From contig NZ_FPKW01000004.1 of NCBI RefSeq assembly GCF_900114875.1, positions 124,001 through 188,000 on the forward strand: a stretch of 64,000 bases of DNA, written 5' to 3'. Shown one piece after another: positions 54,239 through 63,281 of the stretch (positions are counted from its first letter, which is position 1; each line of letters starts with the position of its first letter). This DNA is from Chryseobacterium limigenitum. GTDB lineage: Bacteria > Bacteroidota > Bacteroidia > Flavobacteriales > Weeksellaceae. A program made the position numbers and the translations under genes. The notes below the pieces were generated by a model, which saw only the letters and a list, made by a program, of their open reading frames with translations, was not told the origin of the DNA and ran no database searches.

Positions 54239-55633
54239 ATGAAAAATACAATTATCAGAAATATTATTCTACTGTCAATTTTAATCATATCCCTTCTGCT
54301 TTGTAAAAGCTGTGATGAGTTTACGGATGTTGGATTGCCAAAAAATCAAATAACAAGAGATGTGGTCTTTAAAGATGACCAGTTGGCAAAGGCTGCCATG
54401 GCAGGAATCTACAGGTCGCTGGAAGAGTCAGGATTTCTGTCTGGTTCTTCATCAGGAGCGCAGGTGATCTGGGGATCCTATATTGATGAGCTACAGTCTT
54501 ATGGCGCTGCCACAACGGATGCTTCAATTTTCTATCAATTGAGCCATACTGCCAGTACAGATAAAATCAGTACGGTATGGAATACAAGTTACACTCAGAT
54601 CTACAATATCAATGCAGTGATTGAAGGGGTGGAAAATTCAGATCAGCTGAGCACTGCGGTGAAGGCTCAGCTCAAAGGAGAAGCACTGTTTTTACGTTCC
54701 ATCCTTCATCTTTATCTTGCATTGACTTACGGTGCTGTACCTTATGTTACAACAACAGCTTATGAGGTTAATCAAAGTATAGGTAAAATCAGTGTTGATG
54801 AAGTTTATTTAAAATGTAGGAATGATCTTGAAGCATCACTTGCCCTGCTGCCGGAAACACTACCTAAAGGCAGTAGAATTTATCCCACAAAGATGGCATC
54901 TTATGCTTTGCTTGCAAGAATTGGCTACTATCAATCCGACTGGGGTAGTGCTAAGCATTATTGCGATCTTGTTATCAACAATCCGCAGTATCAGATGGAA
55001 GTCCTAGATAAGTTGTTCTTAAAAGACAGCACCAGCAGTATTTGGCAACTATTGCCTTATGGTGCAGGATACAATACTTATCAGGGCAACGTATTTATTA
55101 TCAAAACAGCACCACCTTCAAATGTTGCGCTTCGGCAGGATTTTATCTCCGAGTTTGAAACCGGCGATAAAAGGTTCAGTTCCTGGGTTGCGCAGATCAA
55201 GGATTCACAAAACAAAACTTACTATTACCCCTTTAAATACCAACAGTACTCCAGCAGTGCCACAACGATGGAATATTCTGTGATCTTACGAGTGGAGGAG
55301 TTGTATTTAATAAGAGCTGAGGCTATGTTGAAGATGGCTCAGTACAATGCGGCGGTTGCTGACATTAATGCGGTCCGTACCCGAGCTGGTTTAAACGGTA
55401 TTGCAAATACTTCGGATTCCGCCTTTTTGCTGAATGCCATTATCAAAGAGAGAAGGTTTGAACTATTCACAGAGTTTGGACACCGTTTCTTTGATCTTCG
55501 TCATTACAATCTGTTGGATGATGTGATGCAAGTAAAGAAATCCGGGTGGAAGCCGAACTTTAAATTGTTGCCGTTACCGGAAAAGGAACTTTTGTTAAAT
55601 CCTAATTTAAACCCTCAGAATAATGGTTATTAG
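54239..55633 (+). CDS. SusD/RagB family outer-membrane lipoprotein
   Basis: 464 residues. A lipoprotein signal has C25 as the lipid anchor (LLLCKSC). SusD TPR helices are evident (LKGEALFLRSILHLYLALTY, then PYVTTTAYEV), and RVEELYLIRAEAMLKM and ERRFELFTEFGHRFFDLRHY are family signatures. It caps the SusC barrel and binds the substrate. It lies 13 bases after susC and overlaps the peptidase gene by 11 bases. Confidence 0.94.
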   Translation: MKNTIIRNIILLSILIISLLLCKSCDEFTDVGLPKNQITRDVVFKDDQLAKAAMAGIYRSLEESGFLSGSSSGAQVIWGSYIDELQSYGAATTDASIFYQLSHTASTDKISTVWNTSYTQIYNINAVIEGVENSDQLSTAVKAQLKGEALFLRSILHLYLALTYGAVPYVTTTAYEVNQSIGKISVDEVYLKCRNDLEASLALLPETLPKGSRIYPTKMASYALLARIGYYQSDWGSAKHYCDLVINNPQYQMEVLDKLFLKDSTSSIWQLLPYGAGYNTYQGNVFIIKTAPPSNVALRQDFISEFETGDKRFSSWVAQIKDSQNKTYYYPFKYQQYSSSATTMEYSVILRVEELYLIRAEAMLKMAQYNAAVADINAVRTRAGLNGIANTSDSAFLLNAIIKERRFELFTEFGHRFFDLRHYNLLDDVMQVKKSGWKPNFKLLPLPEKELLLNPNLNPQNNGY

Positions 55634-58121
55634 GTTTTGGACATTTGTTTTTCTGCTTACACAGGCCTATTGTTTTTCTCAGAACATAGACAGCCTGGAT
55701 TCGGTCTATAGTCAATTTTACAAAACTGATCTGTTAACCGTAAGTCCATCCGGCAAATATGCTGTAGTGAATCACAATAATACTTATGGTAAAAATGAAG
55801 ATGAGATTGTTGATTTGAAGACTGGAAAGGGAACTGTCGTTGAAAAACATATAAAGTACAGTTTTGTTGGAGATGAAGACCTCATTATGCAGACCTCGGA
55901 AAGGACAAGATTTCAAAATTTAAAAAGTGGGAAGTATAATGATGTCAAAGGTGGGTTCTCAGTTACAGTTTTAAAGCGTTCAGGTTCGGTTTTACTGTAT
56001 GATACAAGGTTACAGAAGCTAATTTTAACATCCAAAACGGGAGAGGTCCTATGGAAAGAAAATACGGTGCAAACGTACAAAGTGGATGAGCATTCTGAGC
56101 AATTAATCTACGCTTCGGGAAAGCAGGTGGGAATTGTCGATTTGAAAACGAAGCGAGCGAAAACGTATAACTTGGAAAGTGAGATTGATTGGATTAGCTT
56201 TACTAGCGCAAAGGTATATCTTTTTCATAGGCAGGCTTTGCAGCTGGAGATATATACTTTGGATAACTCAGCTGACCGATTCTATAAACAAATCATTCGT
56301 TGTCCTGAAGGTTTTGAGTTGGCTGAATCATTAGATACTTATTTTGAGATTAGGGAAGACGAACATTTGTTGCTGCCGCTGTACCTCAAAAGTAAATTGA
56401 TAAAAAGTGAGAATTCTGACCTTAAAATTACGTACTCCAATAGAAACAGTAAAGATCAAATTTTATATCATCATCTTGGTATCTACAATATCGCCAGACA
56501 TAATTGGGAGTATACACCTAATCAATTTGAAGTTTCACCAGTCTATAAATTTCTAAATGACAAGGCCGATTTTATTGTGTATGACCAGAGCTCAGATAAA
56601 GTAGAAAATCAGGAAAATGTTGTAAGAGATTTAAAATTGATTTTGGACTATGGTAAAAGTTCTTATTTATTAGCTAAAAAAAGAAGTAATGACGGAAATT
56701 ATTTATGGGACAGCAACACGAGACAATTCGTTTATTTCAATGAAGGGAGATGGAGGAGTTATAACGTGGATTCAGAAACTGATATTTTATTGCCAATAGA
56801 TGATGAAGAACGGAAAGACAATTCAAGAGCTGTTTTATCAGATAGTCCTGATCGTAAACCAATCCTAATCAAAGACAGATCAGCGGTTATGCTTTCTAAT
56901 GAGTTTGATTATCTCATATTTGATTTAAAGTCACATCATTTAGAAAGGATAACGAATGGCGAAGAAAAAAAGCTAAAGTACGAGTTGCAACGAACGCAGG
57001 ATCATTATTCTGAATCTCCCTGGAATCTAAAACTGGCAACGATAGACTTAGAAAAAGAAATGATTTTTAAAAGATTTAATATGATGGATTACACTACTGG
57101 ATTCAGCATGTATCATTATAAGAAGAAAAAATCAACATATTATGATCAAGGACATTATAAGGAAGCAGTACCTTATAAAAATGGCATTTTATTCACTTCT
57201 GAATTTGCTTTTGAGCCTTTAAAATTATCTATTGCTGACAAGAGTGCCATTAAAATAGTGTATCAATCTCAAAATGAAGAAAGATCGTTACTTAAAAATT
57301 TGAAATATCATATTTTTCAATACGAGACAATTTTTGGTAGAGCGAATGCTGCCCTGTTACTTCCTATTGGCTACGACAACAAGAAAAAATATCCCCTCAT
57401 CGTTAATGTATATGAACAGCAATCGTTGAATGTTCTAACTTATGCTCAACCTTTTTTGTCAGCCAGAGATGGTTTTAATTATATGCATTATCTGCTGAAT
57501 GGCTATATTGTACTTTTGCCAGACTTACAATACGATATTTCAAACATTAAGAATAGTATTATATCATCTTTAGAAATGAGCATCGATTCTGCCCAAGAAT
57601 TAGCTTCTGTCGATAAAAAAAATATTGGAGTCTTGGGATTATCATTTGGTGGCTACGAAACGGGATTAGCTTTGGGAAATTCAAGTTATTTTAAAACGGG
57701 CGTTGCGGGCGTAATGGTTTCCGACCTTGTAACTAGGACACTAAGTCAGTCTGAAGTTATGTCAGAACCTAACTATCTTCGGGTGGAGAGCAGACAATAC
57801 CGGATGAAAAACCAGTTATTTGACAGTTGGAAAAACTATCAGGAATACTCACCAATTTATTATCTTAAAAATGTTAAAGTGCCAGTATTGATTTGGACAG
57901 GATTGAAAGATAGAAATGTTTCGCCTGAGCAATCAAAAATGTTTTTTTTAGGGATGAAAAGGTTACAGAAGAAATCGGTACTATTAGAATATTTTAATGA
58001 GACCCATACTATTAACTCAAAAGAAAATCAACGTGATCTGAACGTCAGAATTTGGCAATGGTTTGACTATTATTTAAAAAATCAACCACTAGCAGATTGG
58101 CTACGTCCAATAACTGAATAA
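55623..58121 (+). CDS. Secreted S9-type prolyl oligopeptidase-like peptidase
   Basis: 832 residues. A signal peptide (1-20, CFSQN) is followed by a long beta-propeller-like N-terminal part (about 30-560) and a C-terminal alpha/beta hydrolase. The catalytic triad is S674 (GLSFGGYETG), D763 (GLKDRNVSPEQ) and H795 (NETHTINS). It should cleave peptides in the periplasm or at the surface. Translationally coupled to susD, so the three genes form a peptide capture and digestion unit carried by the element. Confidence 0.88.
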   Translation: MVIRFWTFVFLLTQAYCFSQNIDSLDSVYSQFYKTDLLTVSPSGKYAVVNHNNTYGKNEDEIVDLKTGKGTVVEKHIKYSFVGDEDLIMQTSERTRFQNLKSGKYNDVKGGFSVTVLKRSGSVLLYDTRLQKLILTSKTGEVLWKENTVQTYKVDEHSEQLIYASGKQVGIVDLKTKRAKTYNLESEIDWISFTSAKVYLFHRQALQLEIYTLDNSADRFYKQIIRCPEGFELAESLDTYFEIREDEHLLLPLYLKSKLIKSENSDLKITYSNRNSKDQILYHHLGIYNIARHNWEYTPNQFEVSPVYKFLNDKADFIVYDQSSDKVENQENVVRDLKLILDYGKSSYLLAKKRSNDGNYLWDSNTRQFVYFNEGRWRSYNVDSETDILLPIDDEERKDNSRAVLSDSPDRKPILIKDRSAVMLSNEFDYLIFDLKSHHLERITNGEEKKLKYELQRTQDHYSESPWNLKLATIDLEKEMIFKRFNMMDYTTGFSMYHYKKKKSTYYDQGHYKEAVPYKNGILFTSEFAFEPLKLSIADKSAIKIVYQSQNEERSLLKNLKYHIFQYETIFGRANAALLLPIGYDNKKKYPLIVNVYEQQSLNVLTYAQPFLSARDGFNYMHYLLNGYIVLLPDLQYDISNIKNSIISSLEMSIDSAQELASVDKKNIGVLGLSFGGYETGLALGNSSYFKTGVAGVMVSDLVTRTLSQSEVMSEPNYLRVESRQYRMKNQLFDSWKNYQEYSPIYYLKNVKVPVLIWTGLKDRNVSPEQSKMFFLGMKRLQKKSVLLEYFNETHTINSKENQRDLNVRIWQWFDYYLKNQPLADWLRPITE

Positions 58122-58124
58122 AAA

Positions 58125-58150
58125 AGCTCCCGTTTGGGAGCTCTTTTTTT
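58125..58150. terminator. Bidirectional terminator between convergent genes
   Basis: AGCTCCC (58125-58131), a GTTT loop and GGGAGCT (58136-58142) are flanked by A5 on the left and T7 on the right. It serves the peptidase gene and the DUF6520 gene, whose stop lies at its edge. Confidence 0.85.
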
Positions 58151-58430
58151 AGTTTATTTTATACAATTCAAGATTAGCCGTTTCGGGATGGTCCACTTGC
58201 GGGCCGCTCGTTCCGAAAACCTGCGCACCGGTGACTGTTCCGTCAACCGTACATATTGGAGCATCTTCTTCTTGACACATGACACTTCTGTCCCACTGAT
58301 TAGTTAGACTATTAAAAATATAGCCTTGTCTAACAGCTAAATTCTCACTGCTACTTTTTTCTTTTTGAGTAGCGAATGCAGTTCCGGTTCCTATCAGAAT
58401 TAGAACTGCTGGTAAAATGTAATTTTTCAT
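58149..58430 (-). CDS. DUF6520 family small secreted protein
   Basis: 93 residues. The signal peptide is at 1-20 (ILPAVLILIGTGTAFA). The mature part is short, with C52 and C60 in MCQEEDAPICTVDG and a polar tail. DUF6520 proteins occur beside MauE-like membrane proteins in Bacteroidetes mobile elements. It is the last gene of a minus-strand set with the MauE-like gene and two other small proteins. Confidence 0.82.
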   Translation of the reverse strand: MKNYILPAVLILIGTGTAFATQKEKSSSENLAVRQGYIFNSLTNQWDRSVMCQEEDAPICTVDGTVTGAQVFGTSGPQVDHPETANLELYKIN

Positions 58431-58506
58431 TTTAATAAAATTTGATGTTATGCCTACTCTAAATCAACAGGTTTTCGGCAACCCCTGTTCTGTTGGCCAA
58501 CAGATC

Positions 58507-59952
58507 TTATTTAAATGTATATCGAGAAATTTGATTTCCTGACAGTACATATAAATGATGTTTTGTGCTTAAAATACTTGTGATTTTGTTTCTTCTGTCA
58601 TTTTTTATGTAAAAACTATAGCGGTATCTTTTAGTTGGTAGATCATACACGTCAATCACGTCACTTTTTCGAAACTTAATAAATGATTCGTCTTTTCCTC
58701 GTACTTTAGATACATTAAAGAATTTGTTATTGGATGCTGTTTGTGCTGTGTTTATTTCAAGCGGTGCTTTCAGCAATTTTGTCTGACCATTATTTAATGT
58801 TGTAGTTTTAATGGTATCATTAGAGGATATATCCAGTAATGTATGGTGCCTCTGAATATTTTTAAGATCAAAATCAGTAGTTATTGTTTGATTTCGATAG
58901 AGCAGCGTATAGATGATTTGGTGATTTATATGGTCAATAATCATATTGCCGTCAACATCAAAAATACCATCAGCGTTGGTCTTTAGAACTTCAGGAGCTA
59001 GAACATAATTTTTTGAAGAGCTTTTTAAGACGCCTAATTCACTTTTTCTTGTTTTAATAAGCATCGTTTTAAATACATATTTCTTTGGTTCCAACAAATA
59101 AAACTTTGAAAAATACAGTCGGTTAATACCTGTATCGTAAACTTTTAACGAAGGAAGCTTCCCTTCAAAAATTACCGGTACTTTGCCATCGGACACACTG
59201 AAATACGGATACAATACATTGATAGAGACATTTCTGAATTGGTAGTTATAGTTATCGAGTCTTATGGTATCCACTTTTACATCATTAAAAGATGGCATAA
59301 CAGTCGAAAGTAGCAGTGGTGTTTTTCTATAACCTAAAAATAATGTATCACCATGATTGCCTGCAAAATAATAGTTGTCCGTAGGTAACTGTAATGTTTT
59401 ATATTCAGATCTTAATGGACTTATCATCTTCCTTTTAAAATCTCCCTGATTATCATTGATATGTGGACAAAATATTAGTATAAGCAATAATGTTGGCAGT
59501 GTAGCGATCAACGCGCCAACTACCAGCAACTTCTTTTTGTTTTTAGACTCTATTGTATTAATTGCAATTATTATCAATACGATACAAGCCAAATTAAATA
59601 TAAGATGCTCATTCCAGGTCATCTTTTCCAGTATGCCGCCACATGAGCAAGGAATTGAATCACTAAAATGTAAGATGAGATATATGTAGAACGTGAACGT
59701 GAACATCATACCTAGCGAGGCATATAATCCTATCATACGCGAGTGCTTAAAAAATAATACGATAACAATTATAATCTCAGATATTATTGTAGCATAAGAA
59801 AAAAAGCCTGCATATTCGCCGAGTATAGGAGATTGCCCTATCTGTACCTGGAAGTTCTCAAAATCAGTCAATTTACTTACACTGGCATATACAAACAATA
59901 AGATCAAGAAATAACTTATTATTGTTGCAATGGTATTAGAAATATTTTTCAT
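58507..59952 (-). CDS. MauE/DoxX-type redox-associated membrane protein with C-terminal periplasmic domain
   Basis: 481 residues. About five membrane helices make up the MauE-like part (1-165). C102 and C104 lie in SIPCSCGG at the membrane edge, the typical MauE cysteine site. A C-terminal extracytoplasmic beta-rich domain (about 170-481) ends LYVLSGNQISRYTF and looks propeller-like. MauE-type proteins pass redox equivalents for disulfide formation. Its small Cys-containing neighbours would be natural substrates; that is inference. Confidence 0.8.
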   Translation of the reverse strand: MKNISNTIATIISYFLILLFVYASVSKLTDFENFQVQIGQSPILGEYAGFFSYATIISEIIIVIVLFFKHSRMIGLYASLGMMFTFTFYIYLILHFSDSIPCSCGGILEKMTWNEHLIFNLACIVLIIIAINTIESKNKKKLLVVGALIATLPTLLLILIFCPHINDNQGDFKRKMISPLRSEYKTLQLPTDNYYFAGNHGDTLFLGYRKTPLLLSTVMPSFNDVKVDTIRLDNYNYQFRNVSINVLYPYFSVSDGKVPVIFEGKLPSLKVYDTGINRLYFSKFYLLEPKKYVFKTMLIKTRKSELGVLKSSSKNYVLAPEVLKTNADGIFDVDGNMIIDHINHQIIYTLLYRNQTITTDFDLKNIQRHHTLLDISSNDTIKTTTLNNGQTKLLKAPLEINTAQTASNNKFFNVSKVRGKDESFIKFRKSDVIDVYDLPTKRYRYSFYIKNDRRNKITSILSTKHHLYVLSGNQISRYTFK

Positions 59953-59968
59953 GGCTTTTTTTATTAGT

Positions 59969-60136
59969 TTAACAGACTTGAATTAATCTCCATTTGATCT
60001 TCCTCCCACAATAGTCAGGCATTTTCTCACCCTTGAATAAGGTGACTGTCGTTTTAAAATTCCCCATACTTTCCCAGATGCCGCTTTCCGGACATGGTAA
60101 GCCTGTGACAACTGATATGGAGGTAAGGGGAATCAT
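59969..60136 (-). CDS. 55-residue three-cysteine protein in the MauE/DUF6520 locus
   Basis: From ATG 60136 the minus strand reads MIPLTSISVVTGLPCPESGI, then WESMGNFKTTVTLFKGEKMP and DYCGRKIKWRLIQVC. Cysteines are at 15, 43 and 55. It fits exactly between its neighbours, with 16 bases to the lipoprotein gene upstream and 16 to the MauE-like gene downstream, on the same strand. It is a real small gene rather than chance. No signal peptide is evident. Function unknown; proximity to MauE suggests a disulfide-bearing or modified peptide. Confidence 0.65.
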   Translation of the reverse strand: MIPLTSISVVTGLPCPESGIWESMGNFKTTVTLFKGEKMPDYCGRKIKWRLIQVC

Positions 60137-60152
60137 AGGTCATATAATTTGA

Positions 60153-60374
60153 TTATTTACTTTGAACAAGCCGCCAGTTGTCACCATCTCTTACTGGCGG
60201 GTCAGGATCTACAATTTCTTCTGATGTTTTGGCAGAATCTCCTTTCATCATCATTGTTTTTTCTATCTGATCGAATTGATCATCACGTACATTGATTTCC
60301 TCATCTCGATGGGTACAGTTTTGCATAAAAACTGAAGCTATCGCTATACTAAAAATTGGGATAAACTTTTTCAT
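60153..60374 (-). CDS. Small putative lipoprotein
   Basis: 73 residues. The signal peptide ends FMQNC with C20 as possible lipid site, although Asn before Cys is not the usual small residue. The mature part is acidic and Pro-rich near the end (EEIVDPDPPVRDGDNWRLVQ). It is the first gene of the MauE/DUF6520 set on the minus strand. Function unknown. Confidence 0.65.
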   Translation of the reverse strand: MKKFIPIFSIAIASVFMQNCTHRDEEINVRDDQFDQIEKTMMMKGDSAKTSEEIVDPDPPVRDGDNWRLVQSK

Positions 60375-60650
60375 TTTTAATTTTTTTAAGTGATTATCCC
60401 GGCCGGATTGAATTAGAATTCTGAGTCCAAAGTTAGAGGGCAGGAAGGTCGAAAAAAACTGCTCTGCGGGCCGATTTTAAAATAGATACGTCTCAATTTT
60501 AAAATTGATACAAGTGAAAAAACTGCTTATGACCTTATAGATCAATAGTTTGCGTTATTCATTGCCAATAGCCTAGCGATGTCCTGAAAACAGTGATATT
60601 TAGGCATAAAATGATTATTTTTGGAATGGTGAGGTTCTAATAATCAGTAT

Positions 60651-62357
60651 ATGAAAAAGTTAAATTACTTTCTCGTTCTCTTTTCTGCATTTTCACATCT
60701 TTTATTTTCCCAGCAAAAACAAGAAAAGACTTTCAGTGAGATCAGAAAAAATTACGAAAAAATGACCATTGATGACATGTATGCAATGCCGTATGTTAGA
60801 TTGTATATCCAGAAGGCGAAAAGGGAAAATAACTTTGGGAAATTAATTCAAGGCTACAGGGACGGTCGGCAGTTTGATTATTATAACAAGAACAAATATG
60901 CAGACAGTGCCCTGGCGATAAGTAAAAAGCACGGGACCACTGACGATATAAGCAAAGATCATCTAAGTAAGGGAATCATCTACTATTTCTATGAAAAGAA
61001 ATATAAACTGGCGCTGGATCAATATCTCAAAGCTTATGAATATTCAAAGGGGTCAGAAGATCCTTATCATCACCATAAGGTCATCTATCACTTGGGGATC
61101 GTCAAAGAACATCTGGGATATTATGATGAAGCCCTTGAGCACTTTAAGGACTGCGTTTCTTTTTACAGCGCAAGGCCCCAGCAGAAACTCCATGACAACG
61201 AGCAATTCAATTATAAAAAAGCATATCTGAATAGTCTCCATCAAATGACCGTGGTCAACAGATATCTTAAAAACTACAGCAAAAGTGACAGCCTAAGCCG
61301 ATTAGGGTACAGCCTGACCGTAAATAACAATGATTTTACACTTGAAAACAGTTATTTCCTTAAGTGTATTGGAATTTCGAAGTTTCATAAGAAGGAGTAT
61401 GATGGGGCAGAGAAAGATCTTAATAGATCGCTGCCGATTATTTTAAAACGAAAGGACTTTGCCTGGGCATCAGTGATTTATTATTACTTAGGAAAGATAT
61501 CAGAAGTTCAGGATGATCCGGAACAAGCCATCTATAATTATAGTGAAATAGATTCGATCTTTGAAAGGCATCAATTTATCCTTCCGGAAGTTTACGGCAG
61601 CTATAATTACCTTATTGATTATTACAAAAATAAGAAGGATGTAAACAAACAACTTTATTACACCGGTCAACTGCTGAAAGCCGACAGCATGATCTCCAAA
61701 GACTATTCTTATCTGTCTTCAAAACTTCATAAAGATTACGACCGCAAAACATTGATCGAGCAGAAGGAAGATCTGGAAAAAGCCAGCACGCGAAAAATAA
61801 AGTACGCCCGGATCCTCATATTTTCAGGAGCAATTGTCTTGTGTTTTTTTCTAATACGCTACATCAAAGATCGGAAAATTAAAAAACAGTACCGTCTGCT
61901 ACAGAAAAGAATAGCGGAGGGAACCTATGATGTCAATGATATCATACACGATGATGCTATCGAATCCAACATAAGGAAGACCTCGCTGACACACGAAATG
62001 ACCGTCGAGATTCGGGAAAAGCTTGAGAAATTTGAGAAGGAAAAGCAATTTCTAAAGAAAGGACTGAACGAAAAGGATGTTGCAGTAAAGCTTTCAACCA
62101 ATTCCCATTATCTGTCAGTCTACATCAACGAACACAAAGGGATGAACTTCAACAAATATATAGCGGAGCTCAGGATCAATCATATTACCCATTTGCTAAA
62201 TACCAATAATATGTATCTGCGTTTTACCATTGAGGCGTTAGCGAAGGAATGTGGCATTGCTTCCCGTCAAAATTTTTCCAACCTGTTCTATGATATCAAT
62301 GGAATACGTCCGACAGACTACATCAAGAATAGGAAAAAAGAACTGGGGATCAGCTGA
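60651..62357 (+). CDS. TPR-containing membrane-bound AraC-type regulator
   Basis: 568 residues. A signal peptide (1-20) is followed by a periplasmic TPR array (about 95-340; HHKVIYHLGIVKEHLGYYDE) and one membrane helix (about 384-403, ILIFSGAIVLCFFLIRYI). The cytoplasmic AraC HTH is at about 470-565 (FTIEALAKECGIASRQNFSN, IRPTDYIKNRKKE). A sensor outside the membrane with DNA-binding inside is common in Bacteroidetes. TATTTTTG at 60616-60623 may be its minus-7 element. It may control the SusCD or MauE loci or the conjugation genes. Confidence 0.88.
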   Translation: MKKLNYFLVLFSAFSHLLFSQQKQEKTFSEIRKNYEKMTIDDMYAMPYVRLYIQKAKRENNFGKLIQGYRDGRQFDYYNKNKYADSALAISKKHGTTDDISKDHLSKGIIYYFYEKKYKLALDQYLKAYEYSKGSEDPYHHHKVIYHLGIVKEHLGYYDEALEHFKDCVSFYSARPQQKLHDNEQFNYKKAYLNSLHQMTVVNRYLKNYSKSDSLSRLGYSLTVNNNDFTLENSYFLKCIGISKFHKKEYDGAEKDLNRSLPIILKRKDFAWASVIYYYLGKISEVQDDPEQAIYNYSEIDSIFERHQFILPEVYGSYNYLIDYYKNKKDVNKQLYYTGQLLKADSMISKDYSYLSSKLHKDYDRKTLIEQKEDLEKASTRKIKYARILIFSGAIVLCFFLIRYIKDRKIKKQYRLLQKRIAEGTYDVNDIIHDDAIESNIRKTSLTHEMTVEIREKLEKFEKEKQFLKKGLNEKDVAVKLSTNSHYLSVYINEHKGMNFNKYIAELRINHITHLLNTNNMYLRFTIEALAKECGIASRQNFSNLFYDINGIRPTDYIKNRKKELGIS

Positions 62358-62403
62358 TTGTCGCATGAATACACGAAATTTTGTAAATTTCTAAAAAAAG
62401 GAC

Positions 62404-63249
62404 ATGGTAACAAAAGCTATTTTTAGAAAAATCACAAAATTACATTACGATTTAGAACTGAAGATCAATGAGGTGTATGACGACGATGAAGATATGGTAA
62501 AGGTTGCAGAGAAATCCCTGCTTCTCATAGATGAATGTATCAGAAAATTAAAAGAAATAATCTCGATACATTATTTTGAGAATATCGCTGAAGAGGTTTA
62601 CTTTTTTAGGAAATTAAAACCTCAGTTCATCTCAAAGTTTATCTACTATTCCACAATATTGGACATTGAATCACATAAGCCCAGCGCTGGAAACAAGACC
62701 TTGAAAAAATACTATGAGGCAGAGCAGGAGAAATTAAAATCCTTTTACATAGAGCATACAGAATTCTACAGTTACTACCGACGCGAGGCAACCTATCTTG
62801 ATCATAAAATATTTATCAGAAATTCTTACGACCTTAAAATGAAATTATCATATGGCTTCTACAATTTCGATACGAGCTTTACCACTTCTCACGATCATCT
62901 GATCGCAAGATTCCTCGCCAGCCAGCAATTGGACAACTATTTAAAAAAGCAGCTTGAAAACTTAAGTGATCAAGGCAGTACTAAAACTTTGTCACCATTG
63001 GTATGGTCTGCGTCCAAGGTAGGCTTGATCGAGCTCGTGTACGGCCTATATCAGATGCGCTGTTTCAATGGGGGGAATGTTGAACTCAGTGAGGTCATCA
63101 AATTCGTGGAGAGATCTCTGGACACGGACCTGGGCAATTTCCACAAAACGATATTCGAGATCAGGAACCGCAAACAGGGTCCAACGAAATTTTTGCATCT
63201 GGTCAGTGATCATCTCGATCAGCACTTCCTGAACACTGAAGGTGAGTGA
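62404..63249 (+). CDS. rteC: RteC-type conjugation regulator
   Basis: 281 residues, the RteC length. Family stretches include EEVYFFRKLKPQFISKFIYY, SFYIEHTEFYSYYRREATYL, and YGFYNFDTSFTTSHDHLIAR. RteC activates excision of Bacteroidetes conjugative elements. It follows the TPR-AraC gene by 46 bases and is convergent with the coupling-protein gene. A 5' scrap of a related gene lies at 36365. Confidence 0.9.
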   Translation: MVTKAIFRKITKLHYDLELKINEVYDDDEDMVKVAEKSLLLIDECIRKLKEIISIHYFENIAEEVYFFRKLKPQFISKFIYYSTILDIESHKPSAGNKTLKKYYEAEQEKLKSFYIEHTEFYSYYRREATYLDHKIFIRNSYDLKMKLSYGFYNFDTSFTTSHDHLIARFLASQQLDNYLKKQLENLSDQGSTKTLSPLVWSASKVGLIELVYGLYQMRCFNGGNVELSEVIKFVERSLDTDLGNFHKTIFEIRNRKQGPTKFLHLVSDHLDQHFLNTEGE

Positions 63250-63281
63250 TTTTTTGAAAACCTTAACTGGTCTAACCCCAT

